Shown here piece by piece: positions 1-5,097 of a stretch of DNA of 5,858 bases (the stretch's first letter is position 1; the number at the start of each line of letters is the position of its first letter). The stretch comes from an uncultured Eubacteriales bacterium (lineage in GTDB: Bacteria; Bacillota; Clostridia; Lachnospirales; CAG-274): assembly GCA_902495025.1 (NCBI GenBank), contig CABUWB010000136.1, positions 1 through 5,858 on the forward strand. Reading direction: 5' to 3'. Made by a program: the position numbers and the translations under genes. The notes under the pieces were generated by a model. It saw nothing but the letters and a program-made list of their open reading frames with translations. It was not told the DNA's origin and searched no databases.

Positions 1-1958
1 TCCCTCTTACAAGGGATGTAACATCAGAGGAGTATGCAGCGGCAGCAAGGTATTTGGCACAGATGCTGGGTATAGACTTTTTTGATGAGTGTTCATATCA
101 GCCTAATCAGCTTATGTACTGGCCTAGTACGCCCTCAAATGGTGAGTTTTTGTATATGGAAGTGGATAAGGAGTGGCTTAATCCAGATGATATTTTAAAT
201 GCACATCCTGAGTGGAAAGACCCTACAAGACTTCCTACCTCATCGAGAGAAAGCAAGGCTAATGATACATCGGTAAAGAAAGTGCAGGACCCTCTAACTA
301 AGGACGGTGTGGTGGGATTATTTAACCGTACCTATTATCCTATACAGACAGTAATTGATGAATTTCTCTCTGATATATATGAGCCTACTGACAATAACAG
401 CCGTTTTCATCTTATTGAGTCCAGTAGTATGGCAGGTGTAGAAATAAAGGAAGATAAGTTTGTATACAGTCACCATGCCAAAGACCCAGCGTATTTAAAA
501 CTGTGTAATGCCTTTGATATAGTTCGTATCCATAAGTTTGGTGATGAGGATAATTCCTTTAAGCAAATGTGTGAGTTTGCTATGGCACAGGATAAGGTGA
601 AAATGACAGACCTTGAGGAAAAAAGAGTTAGAGCAAGTGAGGATTTTGCAGAGGATGCTGACTGGCAGAAAAAACTGCACTACACATCAAAAGGAGCTGT
701 TCTCGAAAACTCTCTGTATAATGTAAAACTAATTATGCAAAATGACCCACAGCTTAAGAACATTGTCTTCAATCAACTTGCAGACGGCTTGGAGATAAAA
801 GGTGATGTGCCGTGGCAGCACCCGTCAAAGTTCTGGCGAGATGCGGATGATGCACAGCTAATCTGTTATGTAGATGACCATTACGGTTCATTTTCACAGA
901 GAAATTATGACATTGCAGTGACCAAGGTTGCAGATGACAGAAGCTATCATCCTATTAGACAGTATTTGGAGGGACTGCCGTCTTGGGATGGTGTGAAAAG
1001 GGTTGATACTCTGTTCATTGACTACTTAGGAGCATTAGACAACGAATATATTCGTGCTGTGAGCCGTAAGACCCTGTGTGCCGCCTATATGCGAGTCTAT
1101 CAACCGGGTATCAAGTTTGACTTTCTTCCAGTATTCAACGGAGCACAGGGTATAGGCAAATCTACACTCATTGCCAAACTCGGTATGGAGTGGTTCTCTG
1201 ACAGTTTAACGCTTTCGGATATGAATGACAAAACAGCCGCAGAAAAACTTCAGGGTTACTGGATTCATGAGATTGGTGAACTTGCGGGAATGAAGAAGGC
1301 TGACCTTGATAAGGTAAAGGCTTTTGTATCGCGTTGTGATGATAAGTACCGTGCCTCTTTCGGAAAGCGTGTAACTCCTCATCCGAGACAGTGTGTATTC
1401 TTTGGCACAACCAACAGCGAAAACGGGTATCTTAGGGATATTACGGGAAACCGCAGATTTTGGAATGTGAAGGTGTCAGGAAAGAGCAAATATAAGCCGT
1501 GGGAAATGACTAAGGAGGTAGTTGACCAGATATGGGCGGAGACCATTTTTCTTGCGAAAGCGGGAGAAAAGTTGTATCTGCCTCCTGACTTGGAGTCCTT
1601 TGCACAGGAAGAACAGCGTGAGGCAATGGAACAGGATGACCGTGAAGGCATTGTGCGTGAGTACCTTGATATGCTTCTTCCTGATACTTGGGATGATATG
1701 GACATCTATAAACGCAGGAACTATTTTCGAGAGGTGAGTGACCCAACTCGTCCAGAGGGAGTGAAAAAGCGTAACGAGGTGTCTAACCTTGAGATTTGGT
1801 GCGAATGTTTCGGTAAGGCAAAAGAGGATATAAGACCATCCGACAGCTATGCCATTGCCGCCATTATGAAACGCTTAAAAAACTGGGAGAAATCCGAGAG
1901 CCGCAGACGCATTCCAATCTATGGACTGCAGCGAGTTTATACCAGAAAAACAGTGTGA
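1..1958 (+). CDS. VapE-family phage primase/helicase-type replication protein (5' end outside window)
   Basis: This is a replication protein of the virulence-associated protein E (VapE, DUF5906-like) type, a superfamily 3-like P-loop ATPase thought to unwind DNA at phage or satellite origins. The reading frame is open from codon 3 to the left edge, so the gene starts upstream. The TTG at 54 has no good ribosome-binding site. Numbered from that TTG, the P-loop GAQGIGKST is at residues 363-371, a Walker B-like WIHEIGEL at 403-410, a sensor-like FFGTTN at 449-454 and GNRRFW at 465-470. The first ~90 visible residues, including LMYWPST, match from memory the end of the primase-polymerase-like N-terminal region of long (about 800-residue) family members. 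About 651 residues are visible, so roughly 150 are probably missing, along with any primase catalytic acidic residues. The stop codon lies within the first repeat of the following non-coding region. Family assignment is firm; biochemical activity is inferred. Confidence 0.93.
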   Translation, partial: PLTRDVTSEEYAAAARYLAQMLGIDFFDECSYQPNQLMYWPSTPSNGEFLYMEVDKEWLNPDDILNAHPEWKDPTRLPTSSRESKANDTSVKKVQDPLTKDGVVGLFNRTYYPIQTVIDEFLSDIYEPTDNNSRFHLIESSSMAGVEIKEDKFVYSHHAKDPAYLKLCNAFDIVRIHKFGDEDNSFKQMCEFAMAQDKVKMTDLEEKRVRASEDFAEDADWQKKLHYTSKGAVLENSLYNVKLIMQNDPQLKNIVFNQLADGLEIKGDVPWQHPSKFWRDADDAQLICYVDDHYGSFSQRNYDIAVTKVADDRSYHPIRQYLEGLPSWDGVKRVDTLFIDYLGALDNEYIRAVSRKTLCAAYMRVYQPGIKFDFLPVFNGAQGIGKSTLIAKLGMEWFSDSLTLSDMNDKTAAEKLQGYWIHEIGELAGMKKADLDKVKAFVSRCDDKYRASFGKRVTPHPRQCVFFGTTNSENGYLRDITGNRRFWNVKVSGKSKYKPWEMTKEVVDQIWAETIFLAKAGEKLYLPPDLESFAQEEQREAMEQDDREGIVREYLDMLLPDTWDDMDIYKRRNYFREVSDPTRPEGVKKRNEVSNLEIWCECFGKAKEDIRPSDSYAIAAIMKRLKNWEKSESRRRIPIYGLQRVYTRKTV

Positions 1959-2016
1959 CAGGATGAAATTCCGTGACAGGTCAATATCGGTTGTCACACC
2001 ATCATCCGGTTGTCAC
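1955..2016. repeat. Four TGTCAC elements at 18-19 bp spacing, two in each orientation
   Basis: GTGACAGG occurs at 1955-1962 and again at 1973-1980. The reverse orientation follows as CGGTTGTCAC at 1988-1997 and 2007-2016. Core hexamers start at 1955, 1973, 1992 and 2011, giving steps of 18, 19 and 19 bp. The inner pair forms GTGACA-N13-TGTCAC, so the array is a nested dyad of direct repeats. The pattern fits cooperative binding of a dimeric or multimeric protein (initiator or regulator). The protein is not identifiable from sequence. Confidence 0.75.
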
Positions 2017-2099
2017 CTAGAAAAAAAGTATATTTTTATGAGATGTGACTGACAAGACAAGAAATATATATTAAATCAAATCATTATTATTTAGGTATA

Positions 2100-2115
2100 G
2101 TAACACCTGTAACAC
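2100..2115 (+). repeat. Tandem GTAACAC pair
   Basis: GTAACAC occurs at 2100-2106 and at 2109-2115, 9 bp start to start. It overlaps a TATAGT (2096-2101) that could serve as a -10 box for the gene at 2187, but no convincing -35 is in place. The half-sites may bind the same or a different factor from the nearby TGTCAC elements. The functional reading is weak. Confidence 0.4.
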
Positions 2116-2118
2116 GTA

Positions 2119-2132
2119 TTTTCGCGCGTAAA
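2119..2132. repeat. Near-perfect 14-bp palindrome centred on CGCGCG
   Basis: The stretch from 2119 to 2132 reads TTTTCGCGCGTAAA. It is palindromic except at one base pair, and stands out as a GC island in AT-rich DNA. It could be a binding site within the candidate origin or control region, but nothing identifies a binding partner. Confidence 0.35.
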
Positions 2133-2186
2133 GGATTTTTTGGCACTTGTCAGTCATTTTGTCACAATAAAACGGAGGCAGCGATT

Positions 2187-2522
2187 ATGTTAAGCAAAAA
2201 ATACAGAACAATGGAAAGATACAAGAAGGCAGGTGCGAAGATGCGCCTTTTTAAGACACTGGGAGTAAAAATGATTACTGAAATCAGTTCGGTGCTGTCT
2301 GCAGCAGACCGATACAAACTGATGTGTGCTATGGATAAGGTTGATGAGATATGTTCTAAGGCAGAAGACAATATGTTCCGTGATTATCCACAGCTTACAG
2401 GCGAGTATATTGATGTGTTTTACGGTGCTACAGATTATGAGCCGAGAAATGATGTTGATAGGGAAATAATTGAAATGGCGAGGGAGGCGGCAGATGAGCT
2501 CTTTACTAGAAAAAGAAATTGA
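2187..2522 (+). CDS. Conserved-looking phage protein of unknown function (111 aa)
   Basis: First gene of the rightward operon. The ATG at 2187 is preceded by GGAGG at 2174-2178 with 8 nt spacing, so the start is well supported. The product is small, highly charged and apparently cytosolic: a basic N-terminus (KKYRTMERYKKAGAKMRLFK) is followed by a mostly helical-looking middle and an acidic tail rich in D and E. There is no signal peptide, membrane segment or recognisable catalytic motif. Segments such as AEDNMFRDYPQL and DVFYGATD look like those of unnamed proteins found between vapE and VRR-NUC genes in Clostridia prophages, as I recall them. The position suggests an accessory role in replication or recombination, but no function can be assigned. 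The last 29 nt overlap the next gene. Confidence 0.85.
   Translation: MLSKKYRTMERYKKAGAKMRLFKTLGVKMITEISSVLSAADRYKLMCAMDKVDEICSKAEDNMFRDYPQLTGEYIDVFYGATDYEPRNDVDREIIEMAREAADELFTRKRN
2482..2487 (+). promoter_or_regulatory. Ribosome-binding site that sets the VRR-NUC start
   Basis: GGGAGG lies 6 nt before the ATG at 2494. An in-frame TTG at 2470 has no comparable site upstream and would add eight non-family residues, so 2494 is preferred. Confidence 0.75.
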
Positions 2523-2784
2523 ACAAAAATTAAGGCAGTCAGTAAAAACAATGGGAGGTATCTGTCCAAAGTTTGTGTCACCCGGTTACGATGGTATGCC
2601 TGACAGACTTATACTTCTGCCAAATGGTAAGATTGCTTTTGCAGAAATCAAAGCACCGGGGAAAAAGCCAAGACCTATTCAACTAGCAAGACATAGACTA
2701 CTTAAAAGTCTAGGCTTTAAGGTATATGTGATTGATGATGTAAACCAGATTGGAGGTGTGCTTGATGAAATACGAGCCACATGA
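2494..2784 (+). CDS. VRR-NUC domain nuclease (stand-alone, 96 aa)
   Basis: A stand-alone VRR-NUC protein, a PD-(D/E)XK nuclease fold found in phages and also fused into eukaryotic FAN1. Family members cut structured DNA such as junctions or flaps. Visible signatures from the ATG at 2494 are an N-terminal helix with conserved-type glutamates (LLEKEIEQKL), then GYDGMPDRLIL, where the Asp of PD is the expected metal ligand, then GKIAFAEIKAPGKKP with the E-x-K catalytic pair, then the trailing PIQ and a basic helix. About 96 residues is the usual size for phage stand-alone members, so it looks intact. It overlaps the upstream gene by 29 nt and the downstream SNF2 gene by 20 nt, implying translational coupling. 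Its constant pairing with an SNF2 helicase suggests the two act together on recombination or replication intermediates (inference). Confidence 0.92.
   Translation: MSSLLEKEIEQKLRQSVKTMGGICPKFVSPGYDGMPDRLILLPNGKIAFAEIKAPGKKPRPIQLARHRLLKSLGFKVYVIDDVNQIGGVLDEIRAT
2752..2758 (+). promoter_or_regulatory. Ribosome-binding site that sets the SNF2 start
   Basis: GGAGGTG lies just before the ATG at 2765, with 8 nt between GGAGG and the start codon. The alternative in-frame TTG at 2750 overlaps this site and has none of its own, so 2765 is the better start. Confidence 0.8.
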
Positions 2785-4111
2785 CTATCAGAGATATGCC
2801 ATTGAATACATAAAGGAGCACCCTATTTCAGCTATTCTGCTTGATATGGGCTTAGGCAAAACAAGCATAACACTTTCTGCTGTTGCAGACTTATTGTTTG
2901 ACAGCTTTGAGGTTAGCAAGGTTTTGGTTATTGCACCGCTTAGAGTTGCTAAAACTACTTGGAAAGACGAAATACAGAAGTGGGAGCATCTTAATATTTT
3001 GGAATATTCTATCATAACAGGCACAGAGGCTGAAAGGCTGTCAGCACTTAATAAAAAAGCTGATATTTACATCATTAATCGTGAAAACATACAGTGGCTT
3101 ATTGAAAAGAGCGGCGTTGAGTTTGATTTTGATATGGTAGTCATTGATGAGCTTTCATCATTTAAGAGCTGGCAATCAAAAAGATTTAAGGCTTTTATGA
3201 AAGTCAGACCAAGGGTTAAAAGAATTGTTGGCTTAACAGGTACACCGAGCAGTAATGGTTTAATGGATTTATTTGCCGAGTTTAAAATACTTGATATGGG
3301 TGAAAGACTTGGACGATTTATAGGTCAATATCGTAACACATACTTTTCACCGGATAAAAGAAATGGTCAGGTCATTTATAGCTATAAGCCTTTACCCTTT
3401 GCCGAGAAAGAAATTTATAATAAGATTTCAGACATAACTATTTCTATGAAGGCAAAGGACTACTTGAAAATGCCGGAGCTTATTACAAACAATGTTGAGG
3501 TTGAAATGAGCTGCAAGGAGCTAAAGCTATATAACAAGCTAAAGTCTGATATGATTATAGATATTGACGGTAAGGAGCTTGATGTACCAAATGCCGCTGC
3601 TCTCTCAAACAAACTGCTGCAAATGGCAAACGGTGCCGTTTATGATGATGAAAAGTCTGTTGTTGAGATACACTCACAAAAGCTTGATGCCTTAGAGGAC
3701 TTAATCGAGGCGGCAAATGGAAAGCCTGTACTTGTAGCCTATTGGTATAAGCACGATAAGGACAGGATAATGCAACGCTTTCAGGCAGAGGAGATAAACA
3801 CATCTGCTGATATTGACAAGTGGAACAAGGGTGAAATGCCTGTTGCTTTAATCCACCCTGCATCAGCAGGTCACGGACTTAATTTACAGCAAGGCGGAAG
3901 TACCATTGTATGGTTTGGACTTACTTGGAGCTTAGAGTTATATCAGCAGCTTAATGCAAGACTATATCGTCAGGGTCAAAAGGAAACTGTTGTTATTCAT
4001 CACATAATCACTAAGGATACCATTGATGAAAATGTTATAAAGGCTCTTGAGAAAAAGGATTTAAGTCAGAATTCTTTGATTGAGGCTGTGAAATGGAGGT
4101 TGAAAAAATGA
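2765..4111 (+). CDS. SNF2-type superfamily 2 DNA helicase/translocase
   Basis: A compact 448-aa SNF2-like ATPase with both RecA-like lobes. From the ATG at 2765, an N-terminal YEPHDYQRYAI element resembles a Q-motif, and motif I DMGLGKT is at residues 27-33. VLVIAPLRVAKTTWKDEI is motif Ia, and motif II is VVIDELSS at 125-132 (DELS rather than DEAH). Motif III is GLTGTP at 156-161. Motif V lies around HPASAGHGLNL (364-374), and motif VI is QQLNARLYRQGQ at 394-405 with the arginine-finger residues. Everything needed for ATP-driven movement on DNA appears present. It lacks the accessory domains of chromatin remodellers. It overlaps the VRR-NUC gene by 20 nt and the next gene by 4 nt (ATGA). A helper role for the VRR-NUC nuclease, or in replication-fork or recombination processing, is inferred; real substrates are unknown. 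Confidence 0.95.
   Translation: MKYEPHDYQRYAIEYIKEHPISAILLDMGLGKTSITLSAVADLLFDSFEVSKVLVIAPLRVAKTTWKDEIQKWEHLNILEYSIITGTEAERLSALNKKADIYIINRENIQWLIEKSGVEFDFDMVVIDELSSFKSWQSKRFKAFMKVRPRVKRIVGLTGTPSSNGLMDLFAEFKILDMGERLGRFIGQYRNTYFSPDKRNGQVIYSYKPLPFAEKEIYNKISDITISMKAKDYLKMPELITNNVEVEMSCKELKLYNKLKSDMIIDIDGKELDVPNAAALSNKLLQMANGAVYDDEKSVVEIHSQKLDALEDLIEAANGKPVLVAYWYKHDKDRIMQRFQAEEINTSADIDKWNKGEMPVALIHPASAGHGLNLQQGGSTIVWFGLTWSLELYQQLNARLYRQGQKETVVIHHIITKDTIDENVIKALEKKDLSQNSLIEAVKWRLKK
4095..4100 (+). promoter_or_regulatory. Ribosome-binding site that sets the DUF1492 start
   Basis: GGAGGT is 7 nt upstream of the ATG at 4108. The earlier in-frame ATG at 4093 overlaps this site, so the shorter form starting MTAKEYL is preferred. 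Confidence 0.8.
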
Positions 4112-4524
4112 CAGCAAAGGAATACTTAGGACAGGCATATAGGATAGACCAAAGGATAAACAGTAAGCTTGAACAGGTAGCATCACTTAGAAACCTTGCA
4201 ACTAAAGCAACATCAACATTATCTGATGCACCACCAAGCGGAACACGCAATGTTCATCATATGGAAGATGTGATAGTTAAGATTGTAGATATGGAAAATG
4301 AAGTAAACGCAGACATTGATAAGCTTGTAGATTTAAAGCAAGAGATAATGAGAACAATCAATGCTGTTGAAAATCCAGAGTATCACACACTTTTAGAGTT
4401 GAGGTATCTTTGTTTCAAAAGCTGGGAGGAAATCTCGGTTAAGATGGGATATACAAGAAGGCACTTGTATCGTATGAGAGATGAGGCACTCCAAAAAATC
4501 AAGGTACCTTCTAAAATTTCTTGA
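4108..4524 (+). CDS. DUF1492 / sigma-70 region 4-like (ArpU-type) phage transcription regulator
   Basis: A 138-aa protein of the DUF1492 family, often annotated as a sigma-70-family or ArpU-like phage regulator. The first two thirds, from MTAKEYLGQAYRID to about IMRTINAVEN, look like long charged helices, probably a coiled coil. The C-terminal third, LELRYLCFKSWEEISVKMGYTRRHLYRMRDEAL, is a helix-turn-helix like sigma region 4, which reads -35 elements. The start at 4108 forms an ATGA overlap with the SNF2 stop, so it is the last gene of the operon. In related phages this gene precedes the packaging and structural genes, and ArpU-like proteins have been linked to late gene control. Phased TGTCAC repeats and a promoter follow immediately, making that site the obvious candidate target. 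That link is inference. The gene looks complete. Confidence 0.88.
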   Translation: MTAKEYLGQAYRIDQRINSKLEQVASLRNLATKATSTLSDAPPSGTRNVHHMEDVIVKIVDMENEVNADIDKLVDLKQEIMRTINAVENPEYHTLLELRYLCFKSWEEISVKMGYTRRHLYRMRDEALQKIKVPSKIS

Positions 4525-4525
4525 T

Positions 4526-4553
4526 GTTGTCACCTAATGTCACTTGATGTCCA
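4526..4553 (+). repeat. Three TGTCAC-like direct repeats at exact 10-bp spacing
   Basis: TGTCAC at 4528-4533, TGTCAC at 4538-4543 and the degenerate TGTCCA at 4548-4553 are spaced exactly 10 bp, placing them on one face of the helix. TTGATG occurs twice around them (4521-4526 and 4544-4549). GTTGTCACCTA at 4526-4536 is identical to 2009-2019 in the region after vapE. Overlap with the -35 position of the promoter that follows suggests an activator or sigma-like binding site. Confidence 0.72.
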
Positions 4554-4572
4554 ATAGAAAGTGTGATATAGT
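4544..4572 (+). promoter_or_regulatory. Extended -10 promoter, candidate phage late promoter
   Basis: TTGATG (4544-4549) is a weak -35 box, followed by a 17-bp spacer and TATAGT (4567-4572). A TGA at 4564-4566 supplies the TGn extension of an extended -10. A second -10-like TATACT lies at 4573-4578. The weak -35 overlaps the TGTCAC-type repeats, as expected for a promoter that needs a dedicated factor such as the DUF1492 product. It reads rightward into a terminator and then antisense into the XRE gene. Confidence 0.6.
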
Positions 4573-4588
4573 TATACTACGGAGAATA

Positions 4589-4619
4589 GGAGAGAGGTCA
4601 ATGACTTCCCTCCTTTTTT
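4589..4619 (+). terminator. Intrinsic terminator after the DUF1492 gene and candidate late promoter
   Basis: GGAGAGAGGTCA (4589-4600) can pair with TGACTTCCCTCC (4602-4613), with one A-C mismatch and one G-U pair; the innermost pairs open into a short loop. Six T residues follow at 4614-4619, giving a good rightward Rho-independent terminator. It would end the replication operon and also cut short any transcript from the promoter at 4544-4572 after a few dozen nucleotides. On the minus strand the T tract is poor, so it is at best a weak terminator for the XRE gene. Confidence 0.75.
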
Positions 4620-4642
4620 GATGCCTGCACACTGTGTCGGTT

Positions 4643-4951
4643 TTATTTTTTAAGACCTTTAGCAAGGTTAATAAGCATATCTATTTGTGCGTTATCAAGA
4701 CCTTTAGAAGCCTTTAAAAGCTCTGATGATTTGGTAGGGTTTGTAGAGTCCGTATCAAAGAAATCCATAGGTGATATATCGAGGTATTCACAGATATAAA
4801 AGAAAACAGTCATTGATGGCAGATTGACACCATTTTCAATGTTGTTGATGTATCCGGCACTCTGTCCGATTGAAAGGCTCATATCTCTTGCTGATACACC
4901 CTTATTGATTCTAAGCTTTGCCAAGCGTTCTGCAAATTGTTCTTTAGTCAT
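4643..4951 (-). CDS. XRE-family helix-turn-helix transcriptional regulator
   Basis: A 102-aa Cro/cI-like DNA-binding protein on the opposite strand from its neighbours. The helix-turn-helix spans about residues 19-42: VSARDMSLSIGQ, then the recognition-helix region SAGYINNIENG, followed by NLPSMTVFFYICEYLDISPMDFF, the usual last helices of the fold. The tail to residue 102 has no peptidase or ligand domain, so this is a simple small repressor. Its ATG (complement of 4949-4951) has a GGGAGGT ribosome-binding site with 9 nt spacing. It is divergent from the SLOG gene, and an inverted repeat sits 20 bp upstream of its start, which fits autoregulation and possibly control of the SLOG gene. It could be a second repressor of the phage or the regulator of an inserted cargo unit; the position between late control region and HNH gene favours the latter. 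Confidence 0.92.
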   Translation of the reverse strand: MTKEQFAERLAKLRINKGVSARDMSLSIGQSAGYINNIENGVNLPSMTVFFYICEYLDISPMDFFDTDSTNPTKSSELLKASKGLDNAQIDMLINLAKGLKK

Positions 4952-4970
4952 AAATAAAGCACCTCCCTAT

Positions 4971-4991
4971 GTGTATGATTGTACTATACAC
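4971..4991. promoter_or_regulatory. Inverted repeat, likely operator of the XRE repressor
   Basis: GTGTAT at 4971-4976 and ATACAC at 4986-4991 form a perfect 6-bp dyad around 9 bp. On the minus strand the site contains TATAGT and TACAAT, either of which could be the -10 box of the XRE gene, so a repressor bound here would block its own promoter. The -35 on that strand is weak. Which protein binds is inferred from position. Confidence 0.6.
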
Positions 4992-5028
4992 AAAGGTTTA
5001 AACTTACTAAATGAATTATCAATTAACA

Positions 5029-5057
5029 TTGACATATCTAAACAAACTAGATAAACT
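5029..5057 (+). promoter_or_regulatory. Sigma-A-type promoter for the SLOG gene
   Basis: A perfect -35 TTGACA at 5029-5034 is followed by a 17-bp spacer and TAAACT at 5052-5057 (4 of 6 matches to TATAAT). It lies about 40 bp before the SLOG start and gives this gene its own promoter, independent of the upstream operon and its terminator. Confidence 0.65.
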
Positions 5058-5084
5058 ATACTTGAATATAGATTTTAAATAGAT

Positions 5085-5090
5085 GGGGTG
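5085..5090 (+). promoter_or_regulatory. Ribosome-binding site that sets the SLOG start
   Basis: GGGGTG lies 7 nt before the ATG at 5098. The earlier in-frame ATG at 5083 overlaps it and has only AT-rich sequence upstream, and the family normally begins just before the FTGHR motif. Confidence 0.65.
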
Positions 5091-5097
5091 TTTTGAT

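Larger units (their letters stand above)
2046..2156. repeat. 11-bp perfect inverted repeat flanking an AT-rich core
   Basis: TGACTGACAAG at 2046-2056 is the exact reverse complement of CTTGTCAGTCA at 2146-2156, with 89 bp between the arms. The match does not extend on either side. The interval holds most of the AT-rich tract, the GTAACAC pair and the CGCGCG palindrome. The arms are too far apart for a terminator; paired binding sites or a looping structure are more plausible. Function is unknown. Confidence 0.65.
1954..2186. other. Structured non-coding region after vapE: candidate phage replication origin or control region
   Basis: No credible gene lies between the vapE stop and the ATG at 2187. 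Instead there are four TGTCAC-type elements at 1955-2016, an AT-rich stretch (about 2018-2100, with runs such as AAAAAAAG and ATATATATT), GTAACAC repeated at 2100-2106 and 2109-2115, a CGCGCG-centred palindrome at 2119-2132, an 11-bp inverted repeat (2046-2056 and 2146-2156) and another TGTCAC at 2160-2165. Regularly spaced repeats beside an AT-rich segment, next to a helicase gene, are the usual make-up of a replication origin. Control of the downstream operon is the main alternative. No convincing terminator and no well-matched sigma-A promoter were found in it. The origin role is inference only. Confidence 0.5.

Noticed and set aside
54..56. TTG at 54 as the start of the VapE protein
   Set aside because: The frame is open to the left edge, the preceding residues (LTRDVTSEEYAAAARY) fit the family, and no ribosome-binding site precedes the TTG.
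1168..1746. Several antisense open frames of 78-108 codons within vapE
   Set aside because: They lie entirely within a strongly conserved coding sequence, show no family motifs and have low-complexity Ser/His/Pro-rich products.
1955..2016. CRISPR array
   Set aside because: The repeats are only 8-10 bp with 8-12 bp gaps and change orientation. They are binding-site-like, not CRISPR repeats with spacers, and no cas gene is present.
1963..2052. A 29-codon ORF starting ATGAAATTCCG just after vapE
   Set aside because: It consists largely of the TGTCAC repeats, has no clear ribosome-binding site, and repeat structure explains the sequence better than coding.
2141..2160. Sigma-54 promoter starting at TGGCAC (2141-2146)
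   Set aside because: The required TTGC-type -12 element is missing at the right distance.
2147..2175. Sigma-A promoter from TTGTCA (2147-2152) for the gene at 2187
   Set aside because: A 17-bp spacer places the -10 in AAACGG, which is not a -10 box and overlaps the ribosome-binding site.
3555..3863. Antisense open frame of 102 codons within the SNF2 gene
   Set aside because: It overlaps the conserved helicase frame and its Gln/His/Pro-rich product looks like a shadow translation.
4625..4650. Terminator for the XRE gene from the ACACTGTGT palindrome near T-rich sequence
   Set aside because: The palindrome leaves no room for a loop, and the T run lies on the wrong side for minus-strand termination.
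4824..5054. Rightward 76-codon open frame across the XRE start and its promoter region
   Set aside because: It is antisense to the XRE helix-turn-helix, covers the operator dyad and the SLOG promoter, and has no family resemblance.
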